From positions 15,182,001-15,246,000 of the forward strand of contig NC_067285.1 in NCBI RefSeq assembly GCF_020740795.1: 64,000 nucleotides of DNA, read 5' to 3'. The notes under the pieces were generated by a model. The model saw nothing but the letters and a program-made list of their open reading frames with translations, did not search any database and was not told where the DNA came from. Made by a program: the position numbers and the translations under genes. Positions 39,839-51,900 of the stretch are shown in pieces; the stretch's first letter is position 1, and the number at the start of each line of letters is the position of its first letter. This DNA comes from Apus apus. Taxonomy: Eukaryota; Chordata; Aves; Apodiformes; Apodidae.

Positions 39839-39927
39839 AAGCTACAGGAACTTTTGAAACGACACCTGACAATGTGCAATCTTCAGTGCTGCAGTTTCAG
39901 AGCCCTTTTTCTATTGATGCTGTGTAG
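39839..39927 (+). CDS. GABRP: GABRP first coding exon: 5' UTR end and signal peptide
   Basis: The exon follows a long T-tract and TTTAG acceptor (AG at 39837-39838). It has 33 untranslated bases, then ATG at 39872-39874 with A at position -3, a reasonable start context. It encodes [18 protein letters not shown] plus two bases of an Arg codon completed by the next exon. A basic residue followed by the hydrophobic run ALFLLML makes a typical signal peptide core, and its cysteines (C2, C6, C7, C18) would mostly be removed with it. The donor is TAG|GTAAGA after 39927. The frame is open upstream to the acceptor, so an earlier in-frame start in a previous exon cannot be excluded, but the signal peptide favours this ATG. 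Confidence 0.85.
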
Positions 39928-42900
39928 GTAAGAAATATGTGCTAAAAATATTATTTCTTCAACATATAATAATATCAGTTTGTTTATAATCAAATTACTT
40001 GTAATTAGAAATATATCTGACCAGGTAACAAAGTGAAATCTAATTGACAGTTGACTTTTGTCTCTTACAAAGATTAAACTCCATGAATCATCTCAGCTGC
40101 CTTGATTGAAGTTAGATTTTTTTTTTCTCTAAGACGAGTGATGGGAAGAAAATGAAGGAATTTAACTTAAGCAAATGATCCTTCAATGGATTGCCATGTA
40201 GCAAGTGTAAATATCATATCAGACTCATAGTCCTTGCCTGGCACAGGGTAACTTGCCTGAGGACAGAAATACGAGATCCACTTGGATGTACTACAGGCTT
40301 GAGGTAGTAAAGTTCATCTTTGTGCATCTGTTACTAAAAGAGGATGTCTTAAAAATTACCTGGTTAAAGCACTGTCTTCTTACTCTGTTTATCAAGTAGT
40401 GAAATCTTTAGGAAAGCTGGATGGTGAAAATGATCCCTTCTGTGTACCAGTAATCCTGCTAACAACACAGTTGCTATGACAAAACAAGCCCGTAAGATAG
40501 AAATGGAGCACTTAAAATACATTTCTTCTACAAAAATGGGGAAAAATTATTCTTTGCAAGTAATTCTAATAAGAAAATGTGAGAACAGACAAGTTAAATA
40601 TTGTCACTACCATCTCTAGCTGAAATATTTACAGCCTGTTAGCCAGTTCTCTAAGTAGCATTGCCTAACCTATTTGGTGTCCCAGTAAATTCCTCAAGAT
40701 AAAATTCCACCTGAGCTTTAGTTCAAGTAGGTGTGCAAACACATGTTTAGATAAAACTTTCACTTGTCTGTGAGGGCAAGTGGAACAGTCCCATGGAAGG
40801 GAGTTTAAAGCATCCATCTCCCCTACCTTCTCTAGTTCTATAATGAGATCATTGTCCAAAACACACAGTAATTGTTCCTTTCTTCCTCATCAGCTGTGAC
40901 TTGCCACACTTTGTTATCACTGGATAATTCATGGCTTTGCAGTAATAAAACACTGCTAAGACATCAGAAAAATTTCAGAAGCACCTAAGTAACAAGGAGG
41001 CAAAATTCCCCAATATGTTGAGCCTGCAGTATATAATTGCCTTTGTTACTATGAGGCAGACTTTCTGAATCCTCCACATGGCTAAGAGTACCCAGAAGCA
41101 CAGACAGTTAATTCCTGTATAGTGTCCATGGCATTATGTGCCATACAGAAGCCTGTATCCTGGAGCACATCAGGTACCAGACAAGAAGCAACACCTTTGC
41201 ATCTGTCAACCCTTCATCTGCAAAAAAAGCTTTTTTTCCACTAGCTTTTCTGAGGGGGGATGTTTAAAAAAGTTGCTCAGACAATGTTTGGGGTTTTGTT
41301 TCTCCTGTCTCTCAGTCTTAAGGAGTTTCTGCCTCTTTCAATGGTACATAACACTTGACAAAAAATAGTCAGAATATTCCTCTAGGTGTGTCTGGACTGT
41401 ACTTCTAAGCAGTGACATATGATGCTGTCTAGGGCAGATGTTCCCTTTTCCCCTTCCAGTTAACGAATTCTGTTTAGACACTAACTTGAAAGTATCTCAA
41501 ATAACAAGCAGTTGTACCTTTCAAGTTTAGCCTAGTCTGTAAAAATACTAAGCTTCTGAGCCATAAGAATAAATAAGGAAATTAAATAATTATAATTCAG
41601 CATTTAGCAAAGCAAGCATGGGTCATTGAGCCTGAAGAGACTGAAACATGTATTCTGCATTGACAGCCTAGAACCAATAGATACTCCAGGGTGTCAAACT
41701 CACTCTTGCTTAGACCTGAAAGGGTTACTTTAATTGAAGAGCACTTCAAAGCAAACAGGACATCCTGCCTTACAGTGTAGATAAGCAAAACCACTTAAGG
41801 CAAGTAACATCTGTAGGTTCCATGCCTTCCAACACTGACAATCTGCTTCTGAGTATCTCCAAAGTTACCAGGATGGTAACACCAAACACTCACAATTAGG
41901 AGGCATCAGGTTCCTCTCAGATGTTGGCTTGTCATAATAGGACTGCTCAGAGATTGTATGGCCAAATAGCATACAAGGAACAGTGTCCCATTAATTAGCA
42001 ACCTCAATTACTGCGCGACAGCTTTCCCATGCCAACTGGTTCTTACTTAACCATAAAAATCAAAGACCAGTAATATGAGGCTACACATCATGTATTAATG
42101 ACAGAAATAAAGAATTATCTTAGTGTGCCACAGGTGTTTTAAGGGAAGGCCTTACATACAATAATGCTGAATACTTCAGATATATTTGAGAAAATAGCCA
42201 TTAATGGTAACACAGCTCTTGAAGTGAGTGCTGATTGTAGCCTTGCAGTGGAAGAGGGACAAGTTTTTTTTATTATTGTTTCATAATACATAAAAGTTAT
42301 TCAAGGACAATCCAGTAAAACTGTGAAATTAAACTAATGCAGCTCATTGAGCACTTAACTAAAATTACATGTAAATTAGAAAAAGCAGAAAAATCTGTGT
42401 TAAGTAGAGCATTTAAGAAATTAATTAAGTTCAAGTACATTTCTAATTCCAACACTTTTGTGCAACATAAAGCTGCTTTTTAAATTTATATTCACATTTC
42501 AGCTCCATATGACTGTGCTTGTTTCTTTAGGACACAACTTACCAGAGAAACATTCTTTATTTCAGTGCTGGTATTACTGAAGATCACACTTAACATTACG
42601 TTAAGTATTAACATAGTTCTGTAATAATAAACCCATAAAAGCTAGGGACAAAATAAGGGAAATAGGATCATTCAAGTACCTAAGTTACACAGGTTGTAAA
42701 ACTGTTAATGAAAAACAGCCACTTAAGTGGGAATAGGGTCTTGTGAACAGAGAAATTATGCAGCAAAGGGAGCACTTAAAGACAGTAGACTCCACACCTA
42801 AAAGCAGTGTGGTTTGGTCACACATATTCAATGAGGTCATCTCAGCATTTAATTTTTGCCAACCTAAAGTACTGGATTATTCCTAGTGGATGAAACCACA

Positions 42901-45900
42901 GTTTCCTAAGAGAACATCTCAAACACTCTCAGAAATGATAAAATTCAAATAAAAGGAAGAAGCTTTGGAAGTCTATAGAGAATCCAAAAATACCATTAGG
43001 AATAAAAAGTAGGGTTTTCAGGAACAGATCCAGGAGGAGGTGGGAAGAAGAAATTCAATAAGGATTGGTTAGAACTAGGAAAGAGCTTAGAAAGGAAGAG
43101 GCACAGTGGCACTCTCCTGCTGAATATACAGGTGGCTGCTCTCTGTTAGCAGAGACAATGCCTGTAGTCAGCTGGGCTTCCTTGAGTAAATTGGTTGTTT
43201 GCATCTTACCTTCATAATTAGAGAACTAAGTCATACTTCCAAATAACTGGCAGTGAGAAGTCAGTACCACTTGTGTTCCAATTTATGAAGTGCACAGCCT
43301 GAACCTGTGATGGGTAAGCACACCCTGCTCACACTTTTGGGGTGTTCACCATAAGCGTTGGTCAGAAATTAAGAGCAAGGCTATGATACCTTTTGTTATA
43401 CATCAGTTGCTTTCACTGTAACTGCCCTCCCTAGCCCCAGCTCTCCTTCCGACAGCTGTTAACCATCAAGATCCATAAAAGGTGAGGGGGTGAATATATA
43501 AAAATTAATTCTGAGATGGACTGAGTAAGGAAATGCAATTCAGGTATGTGGCTTCCCCAGTTTCTTTGCTTATCCTTCTTATGAACCTCCTCATGAGGCT
43601 ATTGTAGGGGCTTCAGGGCAAAAGTGGGGTTAGTAATTACTTATTTCTATTCGGTTTCTGTGGATCTTATCTGTAGGAGTTTCTGAATAATGGAGTAGTT
43701 TGTATTCTTGTTATGCCTCACTGATTTTGCCCAACAGGATTATTTCTGTAACCTGTTTAAAATTGTGTTGTAAAAGCTGGATTTTAAAAGTGCTTTTATG
43801 CACTAATCTCTGAGGCTGGTTTCTGTCTCTCCAGGAGCTAAATTGCGTATATTTTATTATGTAAAAAGAAGCTTAATTTTAAATGCTGAAATAATCAGTC
43901 AACATACTCTTACATTCATAGATTGCAACAACAGTGCTCTATTTACAGAGAAGGTATTAGAGAAAACTAAATTATTTTCTCAGGTGAGGTGCTAAGAAAT
44001 TACTGACTTTAAAGAAACAATAGGCTTTAAGGTATTAAAGTAGTGTATTTTTCCAATAAGAGACTAAGAAAGATCATAAAATCTGATATTTTCCAGATAT
44101 TTTCCACTATTTTTCTACAGTGCTGTGAAATGTAAACATACAAATGTTTCATTGTAAATTATCTGATGGGCAGTAATCACCAGTAACTTTGAAACTAATA
44201 CAGCATTTTCTTGGAATATCATCTCTGTTCTAATTGGTGATGTTTTTTTAAAGCATCCTCACTTTTTCCATTACTTTAGGTCAATGCAAATTCCTGAAGC
44301 TGAAGGAAAAGATGAAATTCTGCCTCCAACTATACAAAAAATAATGAAAGGGTACAACAAGTATCTACGTCCATTTTTTGATAGTAAGTAGAAAAGCTTA
44401 GTAAGATTGAGCTTTAACATAATGCAGTGCCTGAAACTTAGCAGTGAGAGCAAATGCTTTTTTTGCTGTACTTTTTTTTTTCTGATGTTTGACAGTGACT
44501 GATCTGATTATACATGATGTACTCTGATGTAATAAGATAGAGCAACAGCTTTTGTAGCCCAAGGTGAAACTTATATATTCTAGGCATTCACAAGCAAAAC
44601 TTCCAGACTCTGTTAGAAACCTGGTTATCGATGGTCATGAATCCTCAATGAAATAAGCTGTGACATCTTACCTATTTAAAAGCATAATTTTCCCTGATTT
44701 CCTAAATAAAAATTATTTTAAAAAAAGATTAAATATAAAAAAGCTTTATATCTCAAGCTGTTCATAAAAGCACTGGCAAATCTTATTACTCTACCAAGTA
44801 TTATATGCATTGATGTCAATATAATTAATAATTCAGAAAAATGTTTGAGTTGGAAAAGATCTTTAAGATAATGAAGTTCAACCATTAATCTATCACACTG
44901 CCAAGTCTACCACTAAATCATGTCCCTAAGCACCACATGTACAGGTCTTTTAAAATATCTCCAGGAATGGTGACTCAACGACTTCCCTAGGTAGCCTTTT
45001 CAGTGCCTGACAACCATTTCAGTAATTTTTCTTTCCTACTATCCAATCTAAACCACCCCTGGCACAACTTGAGGCCATTTCTTCTGGTTCTATTGCTTGC
45101 TACTTGGGAGAAAAGACCAACCTCCACCTCTCTACAACCTCCTTTCAGGTAGTTGTAGAGTGAAATATTCAGAAACGTTAGAGGTTTCAAATGGAGACTT
45201 TTTATCTTTGTTTTGCCTCTCCCTTTCATAACCCATTTAAAAATGATTAATTGAGGAGTTTCTCAGACCATACTGTTGTCTCTTGCCATACAAATATCTG
45301 GTGAAATTTTAGGTTTAGGAGAGAAGGAAAGCTATTTAATCTATTTGATTGCCTCAGCTGCTGATAGAACTGCTCTAAAGTATTTACATGGTTTAAGAGT
45401 ATTTTTAGCTAATAGGAGTGTTAATTAATAAATTAACTCCTTCTCATTGGAGGTGAGGCATAATGGAAAATAACTATATGTTCAGTGGTCATTAATATAT
45501 TTCCTTCTTTACTTCATGCTAGTGCTAGAGATACATTGACACTGCCATGATAGATGTGCTCTGGTAGACAGCAAACAGAATTTCATTGCAAAATCCTATG
45601 ACAGTAGTTAAGACCAATGATAAAGCACTTCTGAGTTATGAATCTCCCTTCCTAACATAAGCCAGTTCTTTTTCTCAGCTGTTTTAAGGCAGCAAGTCTA
45701 TAGTTCTTTTCCTTCTTGGGATTTTTATCAGAGGGACACTGAGGATTTCTGTGTTTGCCTGGAAATCCCTGAGGAGCTCAAGCACAGATCAAATCTGTGT
45801 CATGTGCAGAGCCAGTCTAGCTCGACCAGGAGATGCCAGCATCGCTTTGTGTGCTCGCTGCAGCTCAGGCAGGCAAACGCCCCGTCTCTGCAATCTTTGA

Positions 45901-48900
45901 TGGATCTGTATTAGCCCTAGGAGATGAGACTCTGCAAAATACATTTTAATGATGCCATTTCTAAATTGCAGGGTTGCTGGTTTTATGCAAAATTATTTTT
46001 TGTAGGAATAATTTAGATTAGGATGACCCAGCAAGTGTTCATCCTGGTTTTTGGACCTATAGCTTTTTGCAAGATCATCTAGGGTTGTTTCCATGTGATA
46101 GAGGCATGTATGCTCGAGGTGAAGTGATGAATGGTATCTGCCCAGCCCTGACTGGGAACTCTCTGTTTCTTGGCAAGGTGGGCTGCAGTTTGGATGAGGT
46201 TCAAGTGGAGGAGAAGCTATTGATCTTCTCAGAAACAGAGCTAGCAAACCACCCAAATCCTCAGCTTAACAAATCAGTGGATTATACTGATGTACGTGAC
46301 CACATCTATCCTAGCTTTGCTCCATGTAATATTTTCCTTATTTCTATGGATATTATCTGCCTGCAGCTGATGTACTTTGTTCTTTGTGAGAAAGATTTCT
46401 TTATAACTGGCTTTACTCAGAATTATTAATACTCGGAAGCAATGGCTACAGCACACCTGCAAAACAGCTGATGAAGCCAGAGTATCAACTTAGTCATTTA
46501 TACATTTGTGACTGTTTTTACCTTCCTTATCCCCCCGATCCTTAATTTCTTTGATATGTTATTTGCATGTTAATAGAAAGAGACCGCATAGTTAAAAATA
46601 GATTGTAAGATCAAAGTGCTGGTTAGACTTGAGTAGGCTAATGAATATAAATGTATGATAAAACCATAAACTGGGATATTCTGGTACTGCTGGAGATTAT
46701 CATCTATTATAAAAGTCTGCACAATTCTACTTGTGTCAGCCTAGAAGTGGTGATTTACTCTGAGAAGGAAACTTGCATTTCTAGAAATGTGAACAGAAAA
46801 GGATGTACATGCATATCAACCCTAACTTCTATGTTTGCTGTCTGAAATGCATGAAAGGATTTGTATAAAATGGAAACCTAGCATGTGTGTGTTGATGTAC
46901 GGAAACAAAGTCCTAAAGTCAGCCTCTTTAAGACACTTGCCACCCCCTTTTTTATGGCCAAGATTCATTTGCTTTGGAAAATGTGCATACTTCTACTTAT
47001 TTGTGTGGTCATTGAGAAATGCATAAATATAAATATGCATGAAGAAATTTGTCATAGAACTAGACGGTATTTTTTGTTGACATCTAAGTGCTTTGAATTT
47101 AATGTGACCTAGTCACTGAAACTTTATTTTTAGCCGGTGTGAGAGGGCCAGAGATTAGTTTGAGTTTTAGAATAACGTAATTCAAAGTAATTTCAAAATT
47201 ATTAATCCTTGAAACTTCAGGCAGGAAATGGGGATTTTTGAAGTCATATTTGTTGTCAATATTAAATCATACTTTTACAAAATCAGTGACACTAAATTCC
47301 TTAATATTAGGCAAAATGTTTTTTTAGTCCTGAAAAGAAAGCATTAGATATAAACAAATTATTATAGAATGAAAGACCTTTTTTTCCCTGAAGCCAGGAG
47401 AAACAGAAATATTTACTAGTCAAGGAAATTTTATGGCAGCTCTTAAGTTATTTGTTTAATAAGCCCTTCATTTGCCTATTTCTTTGTGTTTGGTCCTTGT
47501 GCTGGAGCTGCCAGATGACTGTGAATTACCTAAGGGGATACAACTTAACTAGTATCATTAACAAGGGGATTATGAAGATATTTTTCATTTGAATCCAGTG
47601 ACTGTGCATAACAACCTGCATGGACTGGAACTAATATATTTCTAGATTTTAAAACTGGATTAATCTCACTTGAGTTATTTCCACCACAGGTCACCCCTCC
47701 AGACCCTTCTGACTCAAATGCTGCCATTTGTGCCCAATCCTGACTGTCATTTCCATCTCTAGGCACCTAAATTAGGTGCCTGAAGTTAGATTAGTTGAAG
47801 TCAGGCTTAGTATGCCAAAGGTTTGCAGACAAATAAAACTGACGGACCGTTTTATGTTTGTCCCTGGTGTGTTGCACATAGCAGTTGCCAAGTTATGGGG
47901 GTACTTCTACATAGTGTTTATTACAGAGGAATCCCAGCTGAATGGGTTTCTTGGCTTTGCCCTCATCTGAATGCTACTATTAAGGATGTTCTCTTTCCTT
48001 CATACAATAACGTTTTAATGTAACAGGAGAGGTGCTTGAGGACTGGAGGATAGCAAATGTCACACCAGTCTACAAGAAGGGCAAGAAGGAGGACCCGGGT
48101 AACTATAGACCGGTCAACCTCACCTCCATCCCTGGAAAGGTGATGGAACAACTTGTTCTTGTCACTATCTCCAGGCATATCAAGGATATGGGGGTCATCA
48201 GGAGCAGTCAACATGGTTTTATCAAGGGTAAATCATGTTTGACTAGCCTCATAGCCTTCTATGAGGAAATTACTAGGTGGATAGATGATGGTAGAGCGGT
48301 AGATGTGGTCTATCTTGATTTCAGTAAAGCATTTGACACCGTCTCCCACAGCATCCTTGTAGATAAGTTGATCAGGTATGGGTTTGATGATCAGGCAGTG
48401 AGATGGATCAAGAACTGGTTGAAAGGAAGGAGTCAGAGAGTTGTAGTCAATGGGGCAGAATCTGGTTGGAGGTGTGTGACCAGTGGAGTCCCTCAAGGGT
48501 CGGTACTGGGACCGGTGTTGTTCAACATCTTCATCAACGACCTGGATGAGGGTATAGAATGTACCCTCAGCAAGTTTGCTGATGACACTAAGCTGGGAGG
48601 AGTGGCTGACACACCAGAAGGCTGTGCTGCCATTCAGAGGGACTTAGACAGGCTGGAGAGTTGGGCGGGGAGAAACATGATGAAGTTCAACAAGGGCAAG
48701 TGTAGAGTTCTGCATTTGGGGAAGAAAAACACCATGCACCAGTACAGGTTGGGGGCTGACCTGCTGGAGAGCAGTGTAGGAGAAAGGGACCTGGGAATCC
48801 TGGTAGACAGGAGGATGACCATGAACCAGCAATGTGCCCTTGTGGCCAAGAAGGCCAATGGCATCCTGGGGTGCATTAGAAAGGGTGTGGTTAGTAGGTC

Positions 48901-51900
48901 AAGAGAGGTTCTCCTACCTCTTTATTCTGCATTGGTGAGGCCGCATCTGGAGTATTGTGTCCAGTTCTGGGCCCCTCAGTTCAAGAAGGACAGGGATCTG
49001 CTTGAGAGAGTCCAGCGCAGAGCTACAAAGATGATTAAGGGAGTAGAACATCTCCCTTATGAGGAGAGGCTGAGGGAGCTGGGTCTCTTTAGCTTGGAGA
49101 AAAGGAGACTGAGGGGTGACCTCATCAATGTTTACAAATACGTAAGGGGTGAGTGTCAGGGAGATGGAGTTAGGCTTTTCTCAGTGATGACCAGTGATAG
49201 GACAAGGGGTAATGGGTGGAAATTGGAGCATAGGAGGTTCAAGGTGAATATACGAAAAAATTTTTTTACTGTGAGAGTGACAGAGCACTGGAACAGGCTG
49301 CCCAGGGGGGTTGTGGAGTCTCCTTCACTGGAGACATTCAAAACCCACCTGGATGCGTTCTTGTGTGATGTGCTCTAGGTGACCCTGCTCTAGCAGGGGG
49401 GGTTGGACTAGATGATCTTTCGAGGTCCCTTCCAACCCCTAAGATTCTATGATTCTATGATTCTATGAATGTCTCTCTTTGAGCTGCCTCATCAAGCAAG
49501 TCTTAAACTGAACAGACTTGGGACGTTACATTAGCCAATTAAAAAAATTGTTAGTAAATAGTAACCCTTAAGGTAATAATATCCATCCTAGACTTTTAGA
49601 TAGATGTGAAAGTATTCTATAGAAAAGCTGACTTAAGTGATTTAAAAATGCATACTTATTTCCTTTAAATGTGCTACATAATCCTGACACTTTATCTCAG
49701 TAATAGAAACTGATTTCGACATCAAGTTTTCTGCTGAAACTGTGTAGACCAAATTTACAACTTTAGGTGCTATGCCAAACCTCTCTGAATTAATGAGCAA
49801 TTCCTGCTGACTTCAGTGAGCCTTGGATCAGGTTCATAGAGTTATTAAGGGATGCATAAAATCGTGTAAATAATTTTATACAAATAGATTTTTGTTCTGT
49901 GATTGAATGTGATAACTTGAGTGTTCTAATTAAGAGAGAGTCTAGGAAAAGGTCACAGCTAAGTATATTTGAATATGGAAGATGCTTTCAAGTGGTATAG
50001 AAAACTGTCATCAGTTAGGCGAAACCCCATTAAAAATATTACTTAGCTTTGAAATGAGTAATATATTTATGTTCTTAAGTTTTAAGTTCAAGAAAGTGAA
50101 TTTAATCTTCAATTTGCTTCTGTGCAAGACCAGTCACCGTATTTTTTATTTTTTTTTCTCAAATGTTGTTTATATTAAGTTCTATGAGTTTAATTAAATT
50201 TTAGTCTTCAGAAGTTTACATTTTGCTGCCACAAGAGACTGGGAGGTATCAGAATGTTAGTTGTGTCTAAGACCTTTTGATTTAGAGAGATCAGCTAGGA
50301 CTGTATATGAGGAGGAAATGCCAAATACTAAGCCAAAGACAATTTTATGTATCAACCAATGTCTTAATTCTTCAGAGAAAGACAAAAAGCTTAGAGTATG
50401 TATAACCAGTTGTATATTGGAAAAATGTTTCGAATCCGTATTGAATCCTTAAAATTTTGATTTAATAAATCAATGACTTGGTGCAAAACTGTAAACTTCA
50501 GCATACAGATAGTAACATAGATTTTCCTTCCTTTCTTGTGGAAATAAGAGACAAAATTATACCGTCATTGCCACCAAACCCACTTTCCTGCATGCAAGAC
50601 AGTTTAGTTGTTTTGGTTTTGTTTTTTTCCCCACTTCCTCTAAGGACTGAGTTCTGGAGACCCTAGATGATGAACAGTGATTAGGTTCAGTTAGAAAAAA
50701 ATCTTTTTATTTGAAGTCTCATGTTGTCTCTACCTTCCATATACTAGAATCTTGCTTTGTTTCGTTACAGAATGTGTACAACTTACTGCTGAATACCTTT
50801 TCTGTGCATTTACTGGCATTGGGCAAGTTGCCTCTCAGTCTTCTCTTTGAGGAGCTTGAGTAAATGTGGATCCTTAATTTTCATGTCACAAGCTTTGATA
50901 TTAAGCTTCTAGAATTTTTTGTCTTCTGGAAAATTTCTCTCTTAGTTGAACCCTCTTTGTTTGCACATTTCTTTGCAAAAGTGGAAAACAAATCTTGTCA
51001 CAGTAATCTCATAAGTCTTGCCAATACAGCCTACATTGCAAGATAACTTAATTCTGTGTAGTGCTTCCCATTGCCATAGTGCTTCTACCAAAGCGTTATA
51101 TGGAAAGATCATGTTGAAATTATTATCTGTGACAAACTATAAATCCTTCTCAAAGGCACTGCTTGCCAAGATAGTTTCCTATCCTCTACTTACTGCCTGC
51201 ATTATTTGTTCCCACATTAATTGCTTGCATTTGGCTATATTAATGTGTTTTTTGACAAATTATTTAACAAGCTTGTTATTATTACAATCCCCACCAATTT
51301 TTATCTTGTCCACAAACTACTAGCAAAGCTACATCACTGTCTAAAGATCATTGATGTGAACAATCAGGATTGAGGCTGATTCCTGCTAGAAATGGGTCAG
51401 TCTTCTGATGTCTTCATATCAACAATTAGAGTTGAGATCTGTCAGAAGGCCAATCTTAATTTGCCTAGTCTCTTCATGTAATGTGTGTTTGTCAGAAAGA
51501 TGTCTTGTGGTGAGAAGTTAAATGCACTGAAAAAAAATCCGAGTGTAATGTATCACATTATCTAAAAGTCCCATAAAACTCTAAACAAAGCAAAGCTGGT
51601 TATAATAATACTTTTTCTTCTAATTCTCTTAGAGTTGCATAGAATTTTATCCATTATTGCTGCAAGGATTTAAAAAAGCCATCCCTTTAGAGCTATTTCT
51701 GAATGTCAGAATTGTTCTCTTAAACTAAACAAAAAGCTAGTATTGCCAGCCCAGCACTGGCAGTTCATGGTGGTGCAGATTGATTTCAGTAACAGGTCTT
51801 CAGACGTACAGATACATGCATGACATAGTGGTGGTTTACTTTGTTGGTACAAAGTTTAACAGACTGTGGTCATGGCTGTGATCCAAATTTAATTTTTAAG

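Larger units (their letters stand above)
48020..49468 (+). mobile_element. CR1 LINE retrotransposon, 5'-truncated (copy 2, intronic)
   Basis: The second long CR1 copy lies on the plus strand, in the same sense as the receptor gene, within the 10.6 kb intron. Similarity to copy 1 begins at about 48020, within the finger region of reverse transcriptase, and runs through the stop at 49376-49378. It continues through the short 3' UTR (GGGGGGTTGGACTAGATGAT) to an octamer tail at 49444-49467. It is shorter at the 5' end than copy 1, so the two arose from separate insertions. I saw no clear target-site duplication, which is common for CR1. Confidence 0.93.

Noticed and set aside
46067..46429. Plus-strand 120-residue frame as a nested gene
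   Set aside because: No domain, promoter or polyadenylation support is visible. Kept only as a low-interest observation.
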